The notes beneath the pieces are model-generated. The model searched no databases, was not told where the DNA came from, and was given only the letters and a program-made list of their open reading frames with translations. Source: Streptomyces sp. AC550_RSS872 (GTDB lineage: Bacteria; Actinomycetota; Actinomycetes; Streptomycetales; Streptomycetaceae). Taken from it: a stretch of 64,000 nt of DNA. Each line of letters opens with the position of its first letter. Positions within the stretch are counted from its first letter, which is position 1. Positions 7,928 through 15,003 of the stretch are shown one piece after another. The stretch lies in NCBI RefSeq assembly GCF_019049285.1, contig NZ_JAGMUL010000208.1, positions 124,001 to 188,000 of the forward strand, in the 5' to 3' direction. The position numbers were made by a program, and so were the translations under genes.

Positions 7928-8686
7928 TTACCGACCGTGGTGATTCCTGTGGTACGCAAGGTAGTCACGCTCTATCAGATGCCCTGACGCCTCCCTGAGG
8001 TGCCCGAGGGAACTCTCGGAAGAATGATCGGTGACGATCAAGTCGTCAGAGACGCTCAGCGTGCCGAAGTCGAAAAGGAGATGATGATTGGGGCACAGGC
8101 AAAGCACGTTGGCTACAATATCAGGACCGGAGTGAGGATGCCCCAGGGGTTGAATATGGGCTGCTTCACTGTAGGCCCCTTTAGGGGTAGTAAGTCGAAT
8201 GCCGCACACTTGGCAAGTGTGATCATGAATCCGCTTGACATGGTCTGCCACGGCAGTGCTTCGAATTATGCGCTGCGTGTTCACTTCGGCACGCGACGGG
8301 GATACCTTCCCGGCTGGCTCATTAGGGGGTTGAGCCGGTGAAGAGTCTCTGGGTTCTTCGACTATCTCCACGGTTGGGTCAACTTTTGGGATTCTTCGAT
8401 ACTCTTCCCACCCCGCTTCGGTTAGCGTCCAAATGCCTCGCGATACGCTTGCTGGAACTAGGAGCTTCGCTCGTTCCATGTTTTTCCGTTCGAACCTAGT
8501 CCTGTTCCACCATTTAGACTCATCGCCTCTTTTCGTGAGGGTCCAATCCTCCTCCGAAAGTAGCGCCCCATAGCGCTGCTCCATCACCTTGAGCGCGCGG
8601 GCCGTGGGTACGCTGCCACCTAGCTCCCCCAGCATGGTCAGAAGCCACTCCCGAAGGACCTGTTGAGGGGTCAACTCTGATGCCAT
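7928..8686 (-). CDS. HNH endonuclease with N-terminal Mrr_N-like winged helix
   Basis: This 252-residue protein begins with a winged-helix region (VLREWLLTMLGELGGSVPTA, then DESKWWNRTRFERKNMERAK and GIWTLTEAGWEEY) that resembles the Mrr N-terminal DNA-recognition domain. The C-terminal part has CQVCG, EAAHIQPLGHPHSGPDI and NVLCLCPNHHLLFDFGTLSV, a complete HNH fold with zinc cysteines and catalytic histidines. Proteins of this layout are often modification-dependent (type IV-like) or orphan restriction nucleases. No methyltransferase is encoded beside it on this strand. Its start codon lies only 9 bases from the end of an IS element, so its native promoter was probably separated from it. Role in DNA restriction is an inference from the fold and location. 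Confidence 0.8.
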   Translation of the reverse strand: MASELTPQQVLREWLLTMLGELGGSVPTARALKVMEQRYGALLSEEDWTLTKRGDESKWWNRTRFERKNMERAKLLVPASVSRGIWTLTEAGWEEYRRIPKVDPTVEIVEEPRDSSPAQPPNEPAGKVSPSRAEVNTQRIIRSTAVADHVKRIHDHTCQVCGIRLTTPKGAYSEAAHIQPLGHPHSGPDIVANVLCLCPNHHLLFDFGTLSVSDDLIVTDHSSESSLGHLREASGHLIERDYLAYHRNHHGR

Positions 8687-8694
8687 GGTGGGAT

Positions 8695-9554
8695 CTTAGA
8701 GCTCATCTCATTTGGCTGGATAAGCTGCCGGTCGTGGCGAGGATCGTTGAGCGGCTGGTGCCGGACGAGTTGTGGGAGCTGTTCCAGCGGGTGGTGCCGG
8801 AGGCGCCGTCGCGACCCCAGGGTGGCGGCCGGCGTCGGCACGGCGACCGCGAAGTGCTGGCCGCAATCGTCTTCGTGGCGACATCAGGCTGCACGTGGCA
8901 CAGTTGCCGACCGCCTCGTTCGGGCCGTCCGGCGCGACGGCTCACCGACGCTTCACGGAGTGGACGAAAGCCCGCGTGTGGGCCAAGCTCCACCGTCTGG
9001 TCCTCGACGAACTCGGATCCCGTGGCGAACTGGACTGGTCCCGGTGCGCGATCGACTCGGTCAACATGCGGGCCCTGAAAAGGGGGAGCTGACAGGCTCG
9101 AATCCTGTAGACCGGGGTAAGTACGGGTCAAAGATCCACTTGATCACGGAGCGGACCGGCCTGCCCCTGTCCGTCGGAATCTCGGGCGCCAACACCCACG
9201 ACAGCCAGGCTCTGATCCCACTGGTGAAGGGCATACCACCGATCCGCTCCCGCCGCGGACACCGACGGCGCAAGCCCCACAAACTCCACGCCGACAAGGG
9301 CTACGACTACAACCACCTGCGGCGATGGTTATCCGGCCGCAGCATCCGGCACCGCATCGCCCGCAAGGGCATCGAGACCTCGCAACGACTCGGCCGCCAC
9401 CGTTGGGCCATCGAACGCACCATGGCCTGGCTGGCCGGATGCCGACGACTGCACCGCCGCTACGAACGCAAAGCCGACCACTTCCTCGCCTTCACCAGCA
9501 TCGCCTGCACCCTGATCTGCTACCGCAGACTCACCAAATGAGATGACGTCTAAG
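8695..9554 (+). mobile_element. IS5-family insertion sequence with 21-bp terminal inverted repeats
   Basis: The left end (8695-8715) and right end (9534-9554) are inverted copies with 19 of 21 matches, sharing the core CATCTCATTTGG. The single transposase gene reads inward from the left end. No clear long target duplication is visible beside the repeats. The element separates the HNH gene from sequence that would hold its promoter. Confidence 0.85.
8734..9541 (+). pseudogene. IS5-family transposase, two frameshifts
   Basis: Three frames must be joined. Frame one gives IVERLVPDELWELFQRVVPE and ends after TSGCTW. Frame two gives LPTASFGPSGATAHRRFTEW and DWSRCAIDSVNMRAL. Frame three gives GKYGSKIHLITERTGLPLSV, HADKGYDYNHLRRWL and HRWAIERTMAWLAGCRR. 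These supply the D, D and E of a DDE transposase. The first break, near 8899-8902, needs a base added. The second lies in a run of A4G5 at about 9078-9086. The second could be programmed frameshifting, which this family sometimes uses, but the first looks like simple damage. The copy is probably inactive on its own. Confidence 0.8.
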
Positions 9555-9638
9555 TGTGGTTGGGCCGTGTGAGGCGACAGTGGCTTCTGCTTCTGTCACC
9601 GGAAGCGTTGCACGCCGGCTCCATGCCGTCCGTTGATA

Positions 9639-10361
9639 TCAGCTCGTTCCATCGCCACAGGCTTCTAGCGGCTTCACCGGTGGTAGCGCAACCAAAACTG
9701 TTGTCCCGGAGGGCCTTCCTTCTGACGGTTCAAGATCACTGCCGTCGCGTTTCCAAGTCTGTCCACTTCGATCGGTGAAGTACATCGTCACGGCAGCCAC
9801 CTGGTCTCCAGGGTCAACCGGAAAAGGGCGGCTCGCTGCCTTGCTGAGGCGGGACTCAGTAAGCGCGGCATCCGAACAAGGCGGAAGCGCGTGGATGAAG
9901 ATTTGGACCCACTGCGGATCGATGGCCTGCTTACCGCGAAGCAGGAGCATACCGACTGTGACACCTAAGACCGGATCTGGTGATCGGTTCATAAGGTGCA
10001 GTCGGCCTCCATCCGTTCCGGCGTGCCACCACCACGAGACGCGATCAGCTTGGGCCTTGCTTCTCTTTTGGGAATCCTCTCGGGACTGCTCCAGCTGACT
10101 GTGAGACACAGCTGCGCTGTAGTAGGTGGCGATTCCGGTAAATATGAGCCCACCGATAGCAGCCACGGAACCAACCACGGTTCCCACGTGCACCCACGGA
10201 ACGCGGCGCCACCAGCTCACAGCAGGGCCAGTATCTGGGTCGGGCTCAGACGGCGGCTCTGAAAGGGATGTGGCGTCTCGCGGGAGTTGCCGGACCCGTC
10301 TTGGTGTAGGTCGTTGTCGCGCCAGCCGTAACCTGAGGCGTCGATCGCGTTCTCTGCTCAC
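9639..10361 (-). CDS. Single-pass membrane protein of unknown function
   Basis: A 240-residue protein starting at GTG 10361 behind a GGGAGGGG site. The basic N-terminus (SRERDRRLRLRLARQR) is followed by one hydrophobic segment at about residues 53-78 (VGTVVGSVAAIGGLIFTGIA) and then a short helix with many charged residues. The rest (VSWWWHAGTDGGRLHLMNRS ... VAAVTMYFTDRSGQTWKRDG) looks like a beta-rich domain that would lie on one side of the membrane. Similar single-pass proteins are common in actinobacteria and have no assigned role. Before the IS insertion it may have been co-transcribed with the HNH gene on the same strand. I do not recognise a specific family. Confidence 0.6.
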   Translation of the reverse strand: MSRERDRRLRLRLARQRPTPRRVRQLPRDATSLSEPPSEPDPDTGPAVSWWRRVPWVHVGTVVGSVAAIGGLIFTGIATYYSAAVSHSQLEQSREDSQKRSKAQADRVSWWWHAGTDGGRLHLMNRSPDPVLGVTVGMLLLRGKQAIDPQWVQIFIHALPPCSDAALTESRLSKAASRPFPVDPGDQVAAVTMYFTDRSGQTWKRDGSDLEPSEGRPSGTTVLVALPPVKPLEACGDGTS

Positions 10362-10716
10362 TTCCCCTCCCTACTCTGTGAGCTGTATAGACGCTTGCAT
10401 ACCTCGGGTGGTGCGCGCCGCTCACTTGCGAAACATCCCTCCGGGATGGACCCTCCGTCGTCCGGCCCCAGCAGTGGATGCGCGAAACGAGCGCGCAGAA
10501 CGTGGCGACGGATCGGGATAGGAGGTGCCTGGATCCGTAGGTTCCTACGTTTCGTGGCGGGTCGTGCGGTCTGGAAGGTGTGATCTTGTAAGACCGACCC
10601 CGGAAGTGCGTCACGCCTCGACGTCACCTGCGGCGATGCCTCAAGATCCCGTCCACGCCTCGTCCACAGCCCCCGACATACAGCCGCTCCGGGCCGCACA
10701 CGCCTGCACATACGCG
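10362..10716. other. Non-coding region upstream of the membrane protein gene
   Basis: No supported gene was found. It must hold the promoter of the leftward gene starting at 10361. No clear -10/-35 pair could be assigned. Confidence 0.4.
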
Positions 10717-10755
10717 AAGACCCCGTCCCAGCGAAAGCGCTGATGGCGGGGTCTT
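10717..10755. terminator. Hairpin terminator left of attachment copy B
   Basis: AAGACCCCG pairs with CGGGGTCTT, and an inner CAGCG/CGCTG stem closes on AAAG. As at copies A and C, a terminator lies just left of the tRNA half, so each stacked unit ends in the same way. Confidence 0.75.
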
Positions 10756-10772
10756 TGGGCACCTCATGCAAG

Positions 10773-10814
10773 GTGCCCCCGGCAGGATTCGAACCTGCGC
10801 ACACGGCTCCGGAG
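10773..10814. repeat. Attachment-site copy B: 3' half of tRNA-Arg(CCG)
   Basis: 42 bases identical to copies A (3552-3593) and C (26200-26241). It is the left junction of the AICE and the right junction of the restriction island. The tRNA sequence stops at the anticodon arm and is followed by unrelated AICE DNA. Confidence 0.93.
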
Positions 10815-10887
10815 AGCATGCGCATGACGGTCCTCATAGTGGCCCTGACCTGCGCTCTAGCCGACTCTCGACTCTTCGAACCGTGGA

Positions 10888-10907
10888 CTCACGCACTGCT
10901 CACGCAC
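10888..10907. promoter_or_regulatory. Left arm-type integrase-binding repeats
   Basis: Two copies of CTCACGCAC start at 10888 and 10899, spaced 11 bases. The same pair with the same spacing is at 26071 and 26082 on the other side of the element. In the excised circle they would flank the core site, as arm sites of tyrosine integrases do. Confidence 0.65.
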
Positions 10908-11028
10908 TCGCTGTTCCGATCTAGGTCGCGAGAGGGAGCGGACCCCCCTCCGCAGCGGTCGCGAATCGTGGGAGTCTTGAACTCTTGGAGTCTTGAGGTG
11001 CCGACGGACAGACGGAGAGGGAGGGCGA

Positions 11029-11490
11029 GTGCCGCAGCAGGCCAACCCTCGGGGAACCTTCCTGAAGATTGCCGACTCAGTGAAGCGGCAGATCGAGGAA
11101 GCCCCGGAGATGACGGAGCTTCCGTCTCTGGCTGAGGTCATGCGTGACCACAAGATCTCGCGCGGCGTCGCTCTTCGCGCGTTCGCCGTGCTACGGCAAG
11201 AGGGCGTAGCCGAACCGGTGCCGGGGGGGCGGTGGCGTGTCGTACGCGCGGATGCGCGAGCTGACCGGCGCCCGCTAGAGCAGCGGATCGCGGACATCAT
11301 CACGGGTGAGGGGCTCGAAGTAGGGGAAGCCTTCCCGAGCGCTTCCGCGCTGGCCGACCGGTTCGGGGTCTCACGCCCCACGGTGACCAAAGCACTGGAG
11401 AAGTTGGAGACCGCCGGCGTGCTGGCGGGGGGAGGACAAGGCAAGGTGCGGACGGTCCGTGCCGTGCCGACGCGAGAGGAGCGTTCGTAG
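11029..11490 (+). CDS. GntR-family transcriptional regulator of the AICE
   Basis: The GTG at 11029 lies behind GGAGAGGGAGGG and gives 153 residues; a TTG further upstream is possible but has no such site. The protein contains two winged-helix segments. Around residues 8-60 is GTFLKIADSVKRQIEEAPEM then LAEVMRDHKISRGVALRAFA. Around residues 80-140 is RPLEQRIADIITGEGLEVGE then SASALADRFGVSRPTVTKAL. No effector-binding domain follows, so it belongs to the short double-HTH GntR type found on Streptomyces plasmids and AICEs, where such proteins control transfer genes (KorSA/TraR-like). It is followed directly by an HD-domain gene. The operator is unknown; the palindrome at 13445 is a candidate. Confidence 0.85.
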   Translation: MPQQANPRGTFLKIADSVKRQIEEAPEMTELPSLAEVMRDHKISRGVALRAFAVLRQEGVAEPVPGGRWRVVRADARADRRPLEQRIADIITGEGLEVGEAFPSASALADRFGVSRPTVTKALEKLETAGVLAGGGQGKVRTVRAVPTREERS

Positions 11491-11491
11491 C

Positions 11492-12058
11492 TTGCCGACG
11501 TTGACGGAGTGGGCCTATCCCCTGGCTGAGTCCTTGCTCGCCGAGCCGCTTCCGCGGCGCTGGAAGCACTGTCTCGGAGTAGCCGAGAGGGCGCGTACGA
11601 TCGCGCTCGTTCTTGACCAGGACGCGGAGCTGTTGGAGGCCGCGGCGGTGTTGCACGACATCGGCTATGCGCCGGACCTGGCCAAGACGGGCTTTCACCC
11701 GCTGGACGGCGCGCGCTACCTCCGGGACGTGGCCGACGCTGACGAACGAGTCATCAACCTGGTCGCCCACCACTCCTGTGCATGGATGGAAGCGGAAGCG
11801 CGCGGCTTGCGTGAGGAGCTGGAGGGTGAGTTCCCCCGCGAGAGCTCGCATCTGAATGACGCGCTCTGCTTCTGCGATATGAACACCACGCCGGACGGCA
11901 CGCCCACGAACCCGATCGATCGGGTCAACGAGATCACCGGACGGTACGGGCCGGACAGCCTGATCGGGCAGTTCATCCGCCGGGCCGAACCCGAGATCTT
12001 GGCGTGCACATCCCGCGTGCTCGAACGGGTCGCCGCCGCGAAGCGTCAGCCGATGTAG
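11492..12058 (+). CDS. HD-domain phosphohydrolase
   Basis: The TTG at 11492, right after the GntR stop, is chosen because GAGAGGAG (11474-11481) precedes it; a longer form overlapping GntR is possible. The 188-residue product has WKHCLGVAERARTIALVL, LLEAAAVLHDIGYAPDLAKT and RVINLVAHHSCAWMEAEA, giving the H...HD...H/D metal-binding pattern of HD hydrolases. Such enzymes act on nucleotides or phosphoesters. The gene is common near the left end of AICEs but its role there is not known. It forms an operon with GntR and converges on the Nudix gene, overlapping it by 13 bases at the 3' ends. Confidence 0.85.
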   Translation: MPTLTEWAYPLAESLLAEPLPRRWKHCLGVAERARTIALVLDQDAELLEAAAVLHDIGYAPDLAKTGFHPLDGARYLRDVADADERVINLVAHHSCAWMEAEARGLREELEGEFPRESSHLNDALCFCDMNTTPDGTPTNPIDRVNEITGRYGPDSLIGQFIRRAEPEILACTSRVLERVAAAKRQPM

Positions 12059-12519
12059 GGGGTCGTGCGCGTCTGGTCCATGGCGTGCTCGATCCGGAGT
12101 CGCATCGTGGGGTGTACGTCCAACGTCGTCAGGTCCGCTGGGTCGACCCAACGGACCTGAGTCGTCTCGTTGCTCGTACGGAGTTCACCGCCGACCGGCC
12201 GCGCGCGAAAGCAGATGCTGAACTGCTGACGCACCTCGCCGTCGTCGTACTGCATCACGTGACCGGGGTCGGTGTAAATCCCGGACATGTCGACGACTTC
12301 GGCCTTGATGCCCGTCTCTTCCCAGACCTCGCGCACCACGGTGTCGCTGATGGACTCGCCCACGTCGTGCCCACCGCCGGGCAGTGCCCAACGGCCATTG
12401 TCGGACCGCTGGATCATCAGCACCTGTCCCGCATCGTTTTGCACGAATGCCACGACGGACGGCACCACCGAGTTGGCCGGCGGGGCGTCGGGGTCGTGAA
12501 GGTAGTCGATGCGTCCCAT
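12046..12519 (-). CDS. Nudix hydrolase, possibly a Pif-like transfer immunity factor
   Basis: The 157-residue protein contains a full Nudix box, GGGHDVGESISDTVVREVW followed by EETGI, matching GX5EX7REUXEEXGU. VLMIQRSDNGRWALPGG is just before it. In pSAM2 the immunity factor Pif is a Nudix protein that prevents redundant transfer between cells already carrying the element. This gene occupies a comparable place in an AICE, so the same role is plausible but unproven. It lies 3 bases after the XRE gene on the same strand, so the two are co-expressed. Confidence 0.82.
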   Translation of the reverse strand: MGRIDYLHDPDAPPANSVVPSVVAFVQNDAGQVLMIQRSDNGRWALPGGGHDVGESISDTVVREVWEETGIKAEVVDMSGIYTDPGHVMQYDDGEVRQQFSICFRARPVGGELRTSNETTQVRWVDPADLTTLDVHPTMRLRIEHAMDQTRTTPYIG

Positions 12520-12522
12520 GCC

Positions 12523-13284
12523 TCATGCTCCTGTGATGTCGTGTTCAGTCACTGGCCTTGCACCCTCCCACGTCTGCTGAACGCTGTTGGCGAAGGTGTC
12601 GAAGAGCCCGCCCCCAGGGAGCCGCCGCAGGTGCAGCACCGGAGCCAGGTAGGCACCGATGCCGTATACGTGCGTGTTGACGAGCATCTCGTCATCCACA
12701 CGGTAGATCGAGTTGTAGAGCACGGTGTCGTGCAGGCGGAACGTGATCTCAGGGTGGCTGGTGAACAGAGGGCGGTAGTTGACCAGAGCGTTGCGGATCT
12801 TTCCGTCCATGATGCGGTGACCTTCGTCGATGCCGCGCCGGATGACGGCCTCGCACGCGGGGTCGCCCATCAGCACGCGAATCGCGACGCTCTTAGATTT
12901 CGCCTTGAGGACCGACAGGAAGCGCGGGTCTTCCGCAAGGCCGATTCCCGCGTAGACCAGGATGTCGATGCGCTCCTTGGCACGTTCGCACATCTCCCGC
13001 CACAGGTCGGTCGGTACGACGTGGCGATGCGGGTAGACCGTGACAATCTCCGCTTTGCTCAGGTCGGTTGCACTGTCGAGTGATCGCGTGTCGTCCCACA
13101 GCGTTGTCACGTCGACGTTCAGGACGGACGCCGTGGCGTACTGGTGACGCCGGTAAGGAACCTTGCCCTGCGTGATCCAGCGCTCAACCGTCTTTGGGTT
13201 GACTTCGATCTCTTCGGCGAGCTGCTGAATGGTCATGTTCTGCGCCAAGAGGGCCGACCGAAGACGCTCGTTGGACATCTCCAC
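12523..13284 (-). CDS. XRE-type DNA-binding protein with a C-terminal PLD-like domain
   Basis: In this 253-residue protein, residues 5-45 are a helix-turn-helix (LRSALLAQNMTIQQLAEEIE then VNPKTVERWITQGK). The C-terminal two thirds contain ERIDILVYAGIGLAEDPRFL, VAIRVLMGDPACEAVIRR, HPEITFRLHDTVLYNSIYR and DDEMLVNTHVYGIGAYLAP. That pattern is typical of a widespread actinobacterial family (DUF5919-like) distantly related to phospholipase D folds. The protein probably senses a ligand and controls the element. It is transcribed together with the Nudix gene and divergently from the transfer operon at 13946. The exact function is unknown. Confidence 0.75.
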   Translation of the reverse strand: MEMSNERLRSALLAQNMTIQQLAEEIEVNPKTVERWITQGKVPYRRHQYATASVLNVDVTTLWDDTRSLDSATDLSKAEIVTVYPHRHVVPTDLWREMCERAKERIDILVYAGIGLAEDPRFLSVLKAKSKSVAIRVLMGDPACEAVIRRGIDEGHRIMDGKIRNALVNYRPLFTSHPEITFRLHDTVLYNSIYRVDDEMLVNTHVYGIGAYLAPVLHLRRLPGGGLFDTFANSVQQTWEGARPVTEHDITGA

Positions 13285-13444
13285 CCCCGATGGGAGCTCT
13301 AGGGAGCTCTTGACGGTAGCCAGATCAACCGGAGCTGTCCACGCATGGGGTAACCAACTCCCCTGACCTGCACTGATTCTGAAGGTGCACCAAGAAGTCC
13401 TGGTGCAAAGCCAAGAAGTTCGGCCGCCGTACTTGACGGCCCCC

Positions 13445-13475
13445 TATGCAGTACCTGTAAAACAGGTACTGCATA
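13445..13475. promoter_or_regulatory. Perfect 14-bp inverted repeat, candidate operator
   Basis: TATGCAGTACCTGT (13445-13458) is repeated in inverse orientation at 13462-13475 with AAA between. It lies in the 660-base space between the XRE gene and the transfer operon. A/T content and perfect symmetry fit an operator for the GntR or XRE protein. A short hairpin RNA or replication site is an alternative. Confidence 0.55.
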
Positions 13476-13757
13476 CCCCGCCGGACCCGCTTACACGCGG
13501 TTCGAGCGGCAGGGGAGACGTAAAAGCCCGTCGTCTTCACGGATCGATCGGTGTCATCGGCTAAGCCGCTGGTCTGACCCTCGGGGCGTACACCCAGGGA
13601 CCGGATCGGCGGGAACCCCGGTGATTGGGCTGCACCCGGTCCATGACAGGTAGCCATTCCAGGGAGATCGACTCAGCGAGTGACGACTGAGCGACGCGGT
13701 GACCGCGCGCCGTCCAAAGGAGGCGGAGCAAGGCGCAGACGGTAGCCGCGAGACGAC
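13476..13757. other. Non-coding part of the AICE control region
   Basis: No supported gene was found on either strand. Part of the long space between divergent operons, it probably holds promoters. No clear -10/-35 was assigned. Confidence 0.4.
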
Positions 13758-13922
13758 AGTGACGGGCTTTCCCGTCACTCGTCATGCGGGCAGGGCGCCG
13801 ACAGCAACGTCGGTGGCCTGCCCGCTTGATGAGGACTTTCGAAGGTCCCACCCGCACCGTATCCGGTGCGGTTCCTTTCCCACGGCACGCCGCCCGTCGA
13901 GGCACCTCCGGGCGGCGTGCCG
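13758..13922. repeat. Cluster of four stem-loops upstream of the transfer operon
   Basis: There are successive perfect or near-perfect hairpins. AGTGACGGG/CCCGTCACT is at 13758-13779. GCGGGCAGG/CCTGCCCGC is at 13786-13825, with an inner CCGAC/GTCGG stem. CCGCACCG/CGGTGCGG is at 13852-13871. CGGCACGCCGCCCG is at 13883-13896 with its perfect inverse at 13909-13922. They end 23 bases before the first transfer gene. They could form an attenuator, a terminator of leader transcription or a structured origin. Confidence 0.65.
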
Positions 13923-13945
13923 TTCCACTGTGAGGAGTCACCTCC

Positions 13946-14296
13946 ATGAAGTACATCGTTGCCGGTCATCAGGCTGTCACCGCAACGGAGTTCGCGGAAC
14001 TGGCGTTGGGCACCCCGCTTGAGCTGTGGCTCGGGGTCGAGGGCGAGACCGACGAGGAATGCGCGCCCTGCAAGAACCGTTACGAGGGCGGCAGGCTGTG
14101 CGCGATCTGCGCAGAGCGTGCGGCCCGCCTGGACGCAGCCCGTGACATCCTCACCGATCCCGAGTACCGCAGCCTGCCCGACGACCTGATCCGCCTGGCC
14201 GCGCGGGTGGTCGACGAGCACCCGGACCTGTTCAACGTGGTCCCGCTGGTCCGCCCCGCCCGCCGCCGTTCGGTGCGCCGGGGTGCTGCGGCATGA
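13946..14296 (+). CDS. Small AICE protein with a CxxC zinc-type motif
   Basis: The 116-residue product starts at ATG 13946 behind GAGGAG. That site could pair with the downstream CACCTCC, so translation may be limited by a small hairpin. Residues 36-55 read EECAPCKNRYEGGRLCAICA, two CxxC pairs that probably bind zinc. The remainder is charged and helical (AARDILTDPEYRSLPDDLIR). Proteins like this are regularly found as the first gene of AICE transfer operons, but no function is known to me. The stop overlaps the next start by four bases. Confidence 0.65.
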   Translation: MKYIVAGHQAVTATEFAELALGTPLELWLGVEGETDEECAPCKNRYEGGRLCAICAERAARLDAARDILTDPEYRSLPDDLIRLAARVVDEHPDLFNVVPLVRPARRRSVRRGAAA

Positions 14297-14622
14297 GCGA
14301 CGGTCTGACGCTGGATGACCTGGCCCTGCCGCTGCGGGTGCTGCGTCTGCTCGCCCGGGACTTCGGGCACCTGGCGGCGCCGGCCGTGGAGGTGTCCACC
14401 ATCTGGCCCGATCGGCTGGAGCTGTCGTTCCACGGCGACCTGGCCGACTTCGAGGCGTGGCGCGATGCGCTGGGCATCGCCCCGGACGCGGTGACGCACC
14501 GCACGCAGAGCGGGGGCCGTACGCGCGTCCTGCTCGCGTCCGGCGAGTACGCGGGCGCCACGGTGAAGTTGGTGGGCTACGCCGATGTCCCCGCCGCGGC
14601 GCCGGTCGGGGCGGGGGCCTGA
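14293..14622 (+). CDS. Small AICE protein of unknown function
   Basis: The 109-residue product starts at ATG 14293, overlapping the previous stop (ATGA), and its own TGA shares one base with the next ATG at 14622. Translation is therefore coupled through three genes. The sequence (LDDLALPLRVLRLLARDFGH ... RLELSFHGDLADFEAWRDAL) suggests a small alpha/beta protein without membrane segments or known motifs. The tight coupling is the main evidence that it is real. Confidence 0.6.
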   Translation: MSDGLTLDDLALPLRVLRLLARDFGHLAAPAVEVSTIWPDRLELSFHGDLADFEAWRDALGIAPDAVTHRTQSGGRTRVLLASGEYAGATVKLVGYADVPAAAPVGAGA

Positions 14623-14999
14623 TGGCAGCGCTGGGCAAGTGCTTTGACCCGACCGGAGCCCGGCACGGCATCCCCACCTACCCGTGGCGCTACGCGCCCG
14701 ACGGGTTGGCGACCAGACGGCAGTTACGGGCCCGCGGTCTGCGCCCCGGCGGACAGCCGATCGCAGCCCAGGTGCTCCGGCCACGCTGCCGGCGTGAACC
14801 TCTGGTCGCCTACCTCTACCGGCTCGACAAGGCGCTTCCGGTGCGGCCGATGACGCCGGCGAAGCGGCGGGCATTGGCGTGCGCGATGCGCGCTCGCCGC
14901 ACCTGCCCGCAGTGCCGCCGGGACGCCGGATATGTCATTCCCGCATCCCTCGGGGTCTGCGTCCCCTGCGCGTACCCCGACGACCAGTACAAGGAGTGA
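14622..14999 (+). CDS. Zinc-binding RRQL/RRQRL-motif AICE protein
   Basis: The 125-residue product starts at ATG 14622. The first half contains GLATRRQLRARGLRPGGQPI, the arginine-rich motif that names the RRQRL zinc-binding proteins of Streptomyces plasmids. The C-terminus has CPQCRRDAGYVIPASLGVC followed by CAYPDDQ, four cysteines suited to a zinc ribbon. The leucine of RRQL is encoded by TTA (14724-14726), so full expression may need the bldA tRNA. The biochemical role is unknown; the location points to transfer or its control. Confidence 0.75.
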   Translation: MAALGKCFDPTGARHGIPTYPWRYAPDGLATRRQLRARGLRPGGQPIAAQVLRPRCRREPLVAYLYRLDKALPVRPMTPAKRRALACAMRARRTCPQCRRDAGYVIPASLGVCVPCAYPDDQYKE

Positions 15000-15003
15000 T
15001 CAC

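Larger units (their letters stand above)
3552..10814. mobile_element. Restriction-modification island bounded by tRNA-Arg half repeats
   Basis: The segment lies between direct repeats A and B (42 bp each). It carries a candidate nuclease, an adenine methyltransferase/restriction endonuclease pair, an Mrr_N-HNH endonuclease, an IS5-family element and a membrane protein. It has no recognisable integrase, excisionase or transfer gene. It may have lost its recombinase or rely on the related integrase of the neighbouring AICE, whose sites share the same core. The repeats are directly visible; mobility is inferred. Confidence 0.7.

Noticed and set aside
3552..10814. Copies A and B as extra tRNA-Arg genes
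   Set aside because: Both stop at the anticodon arm, and the 5' half of the tRNA is absent, so they cannot fold into tRNA.
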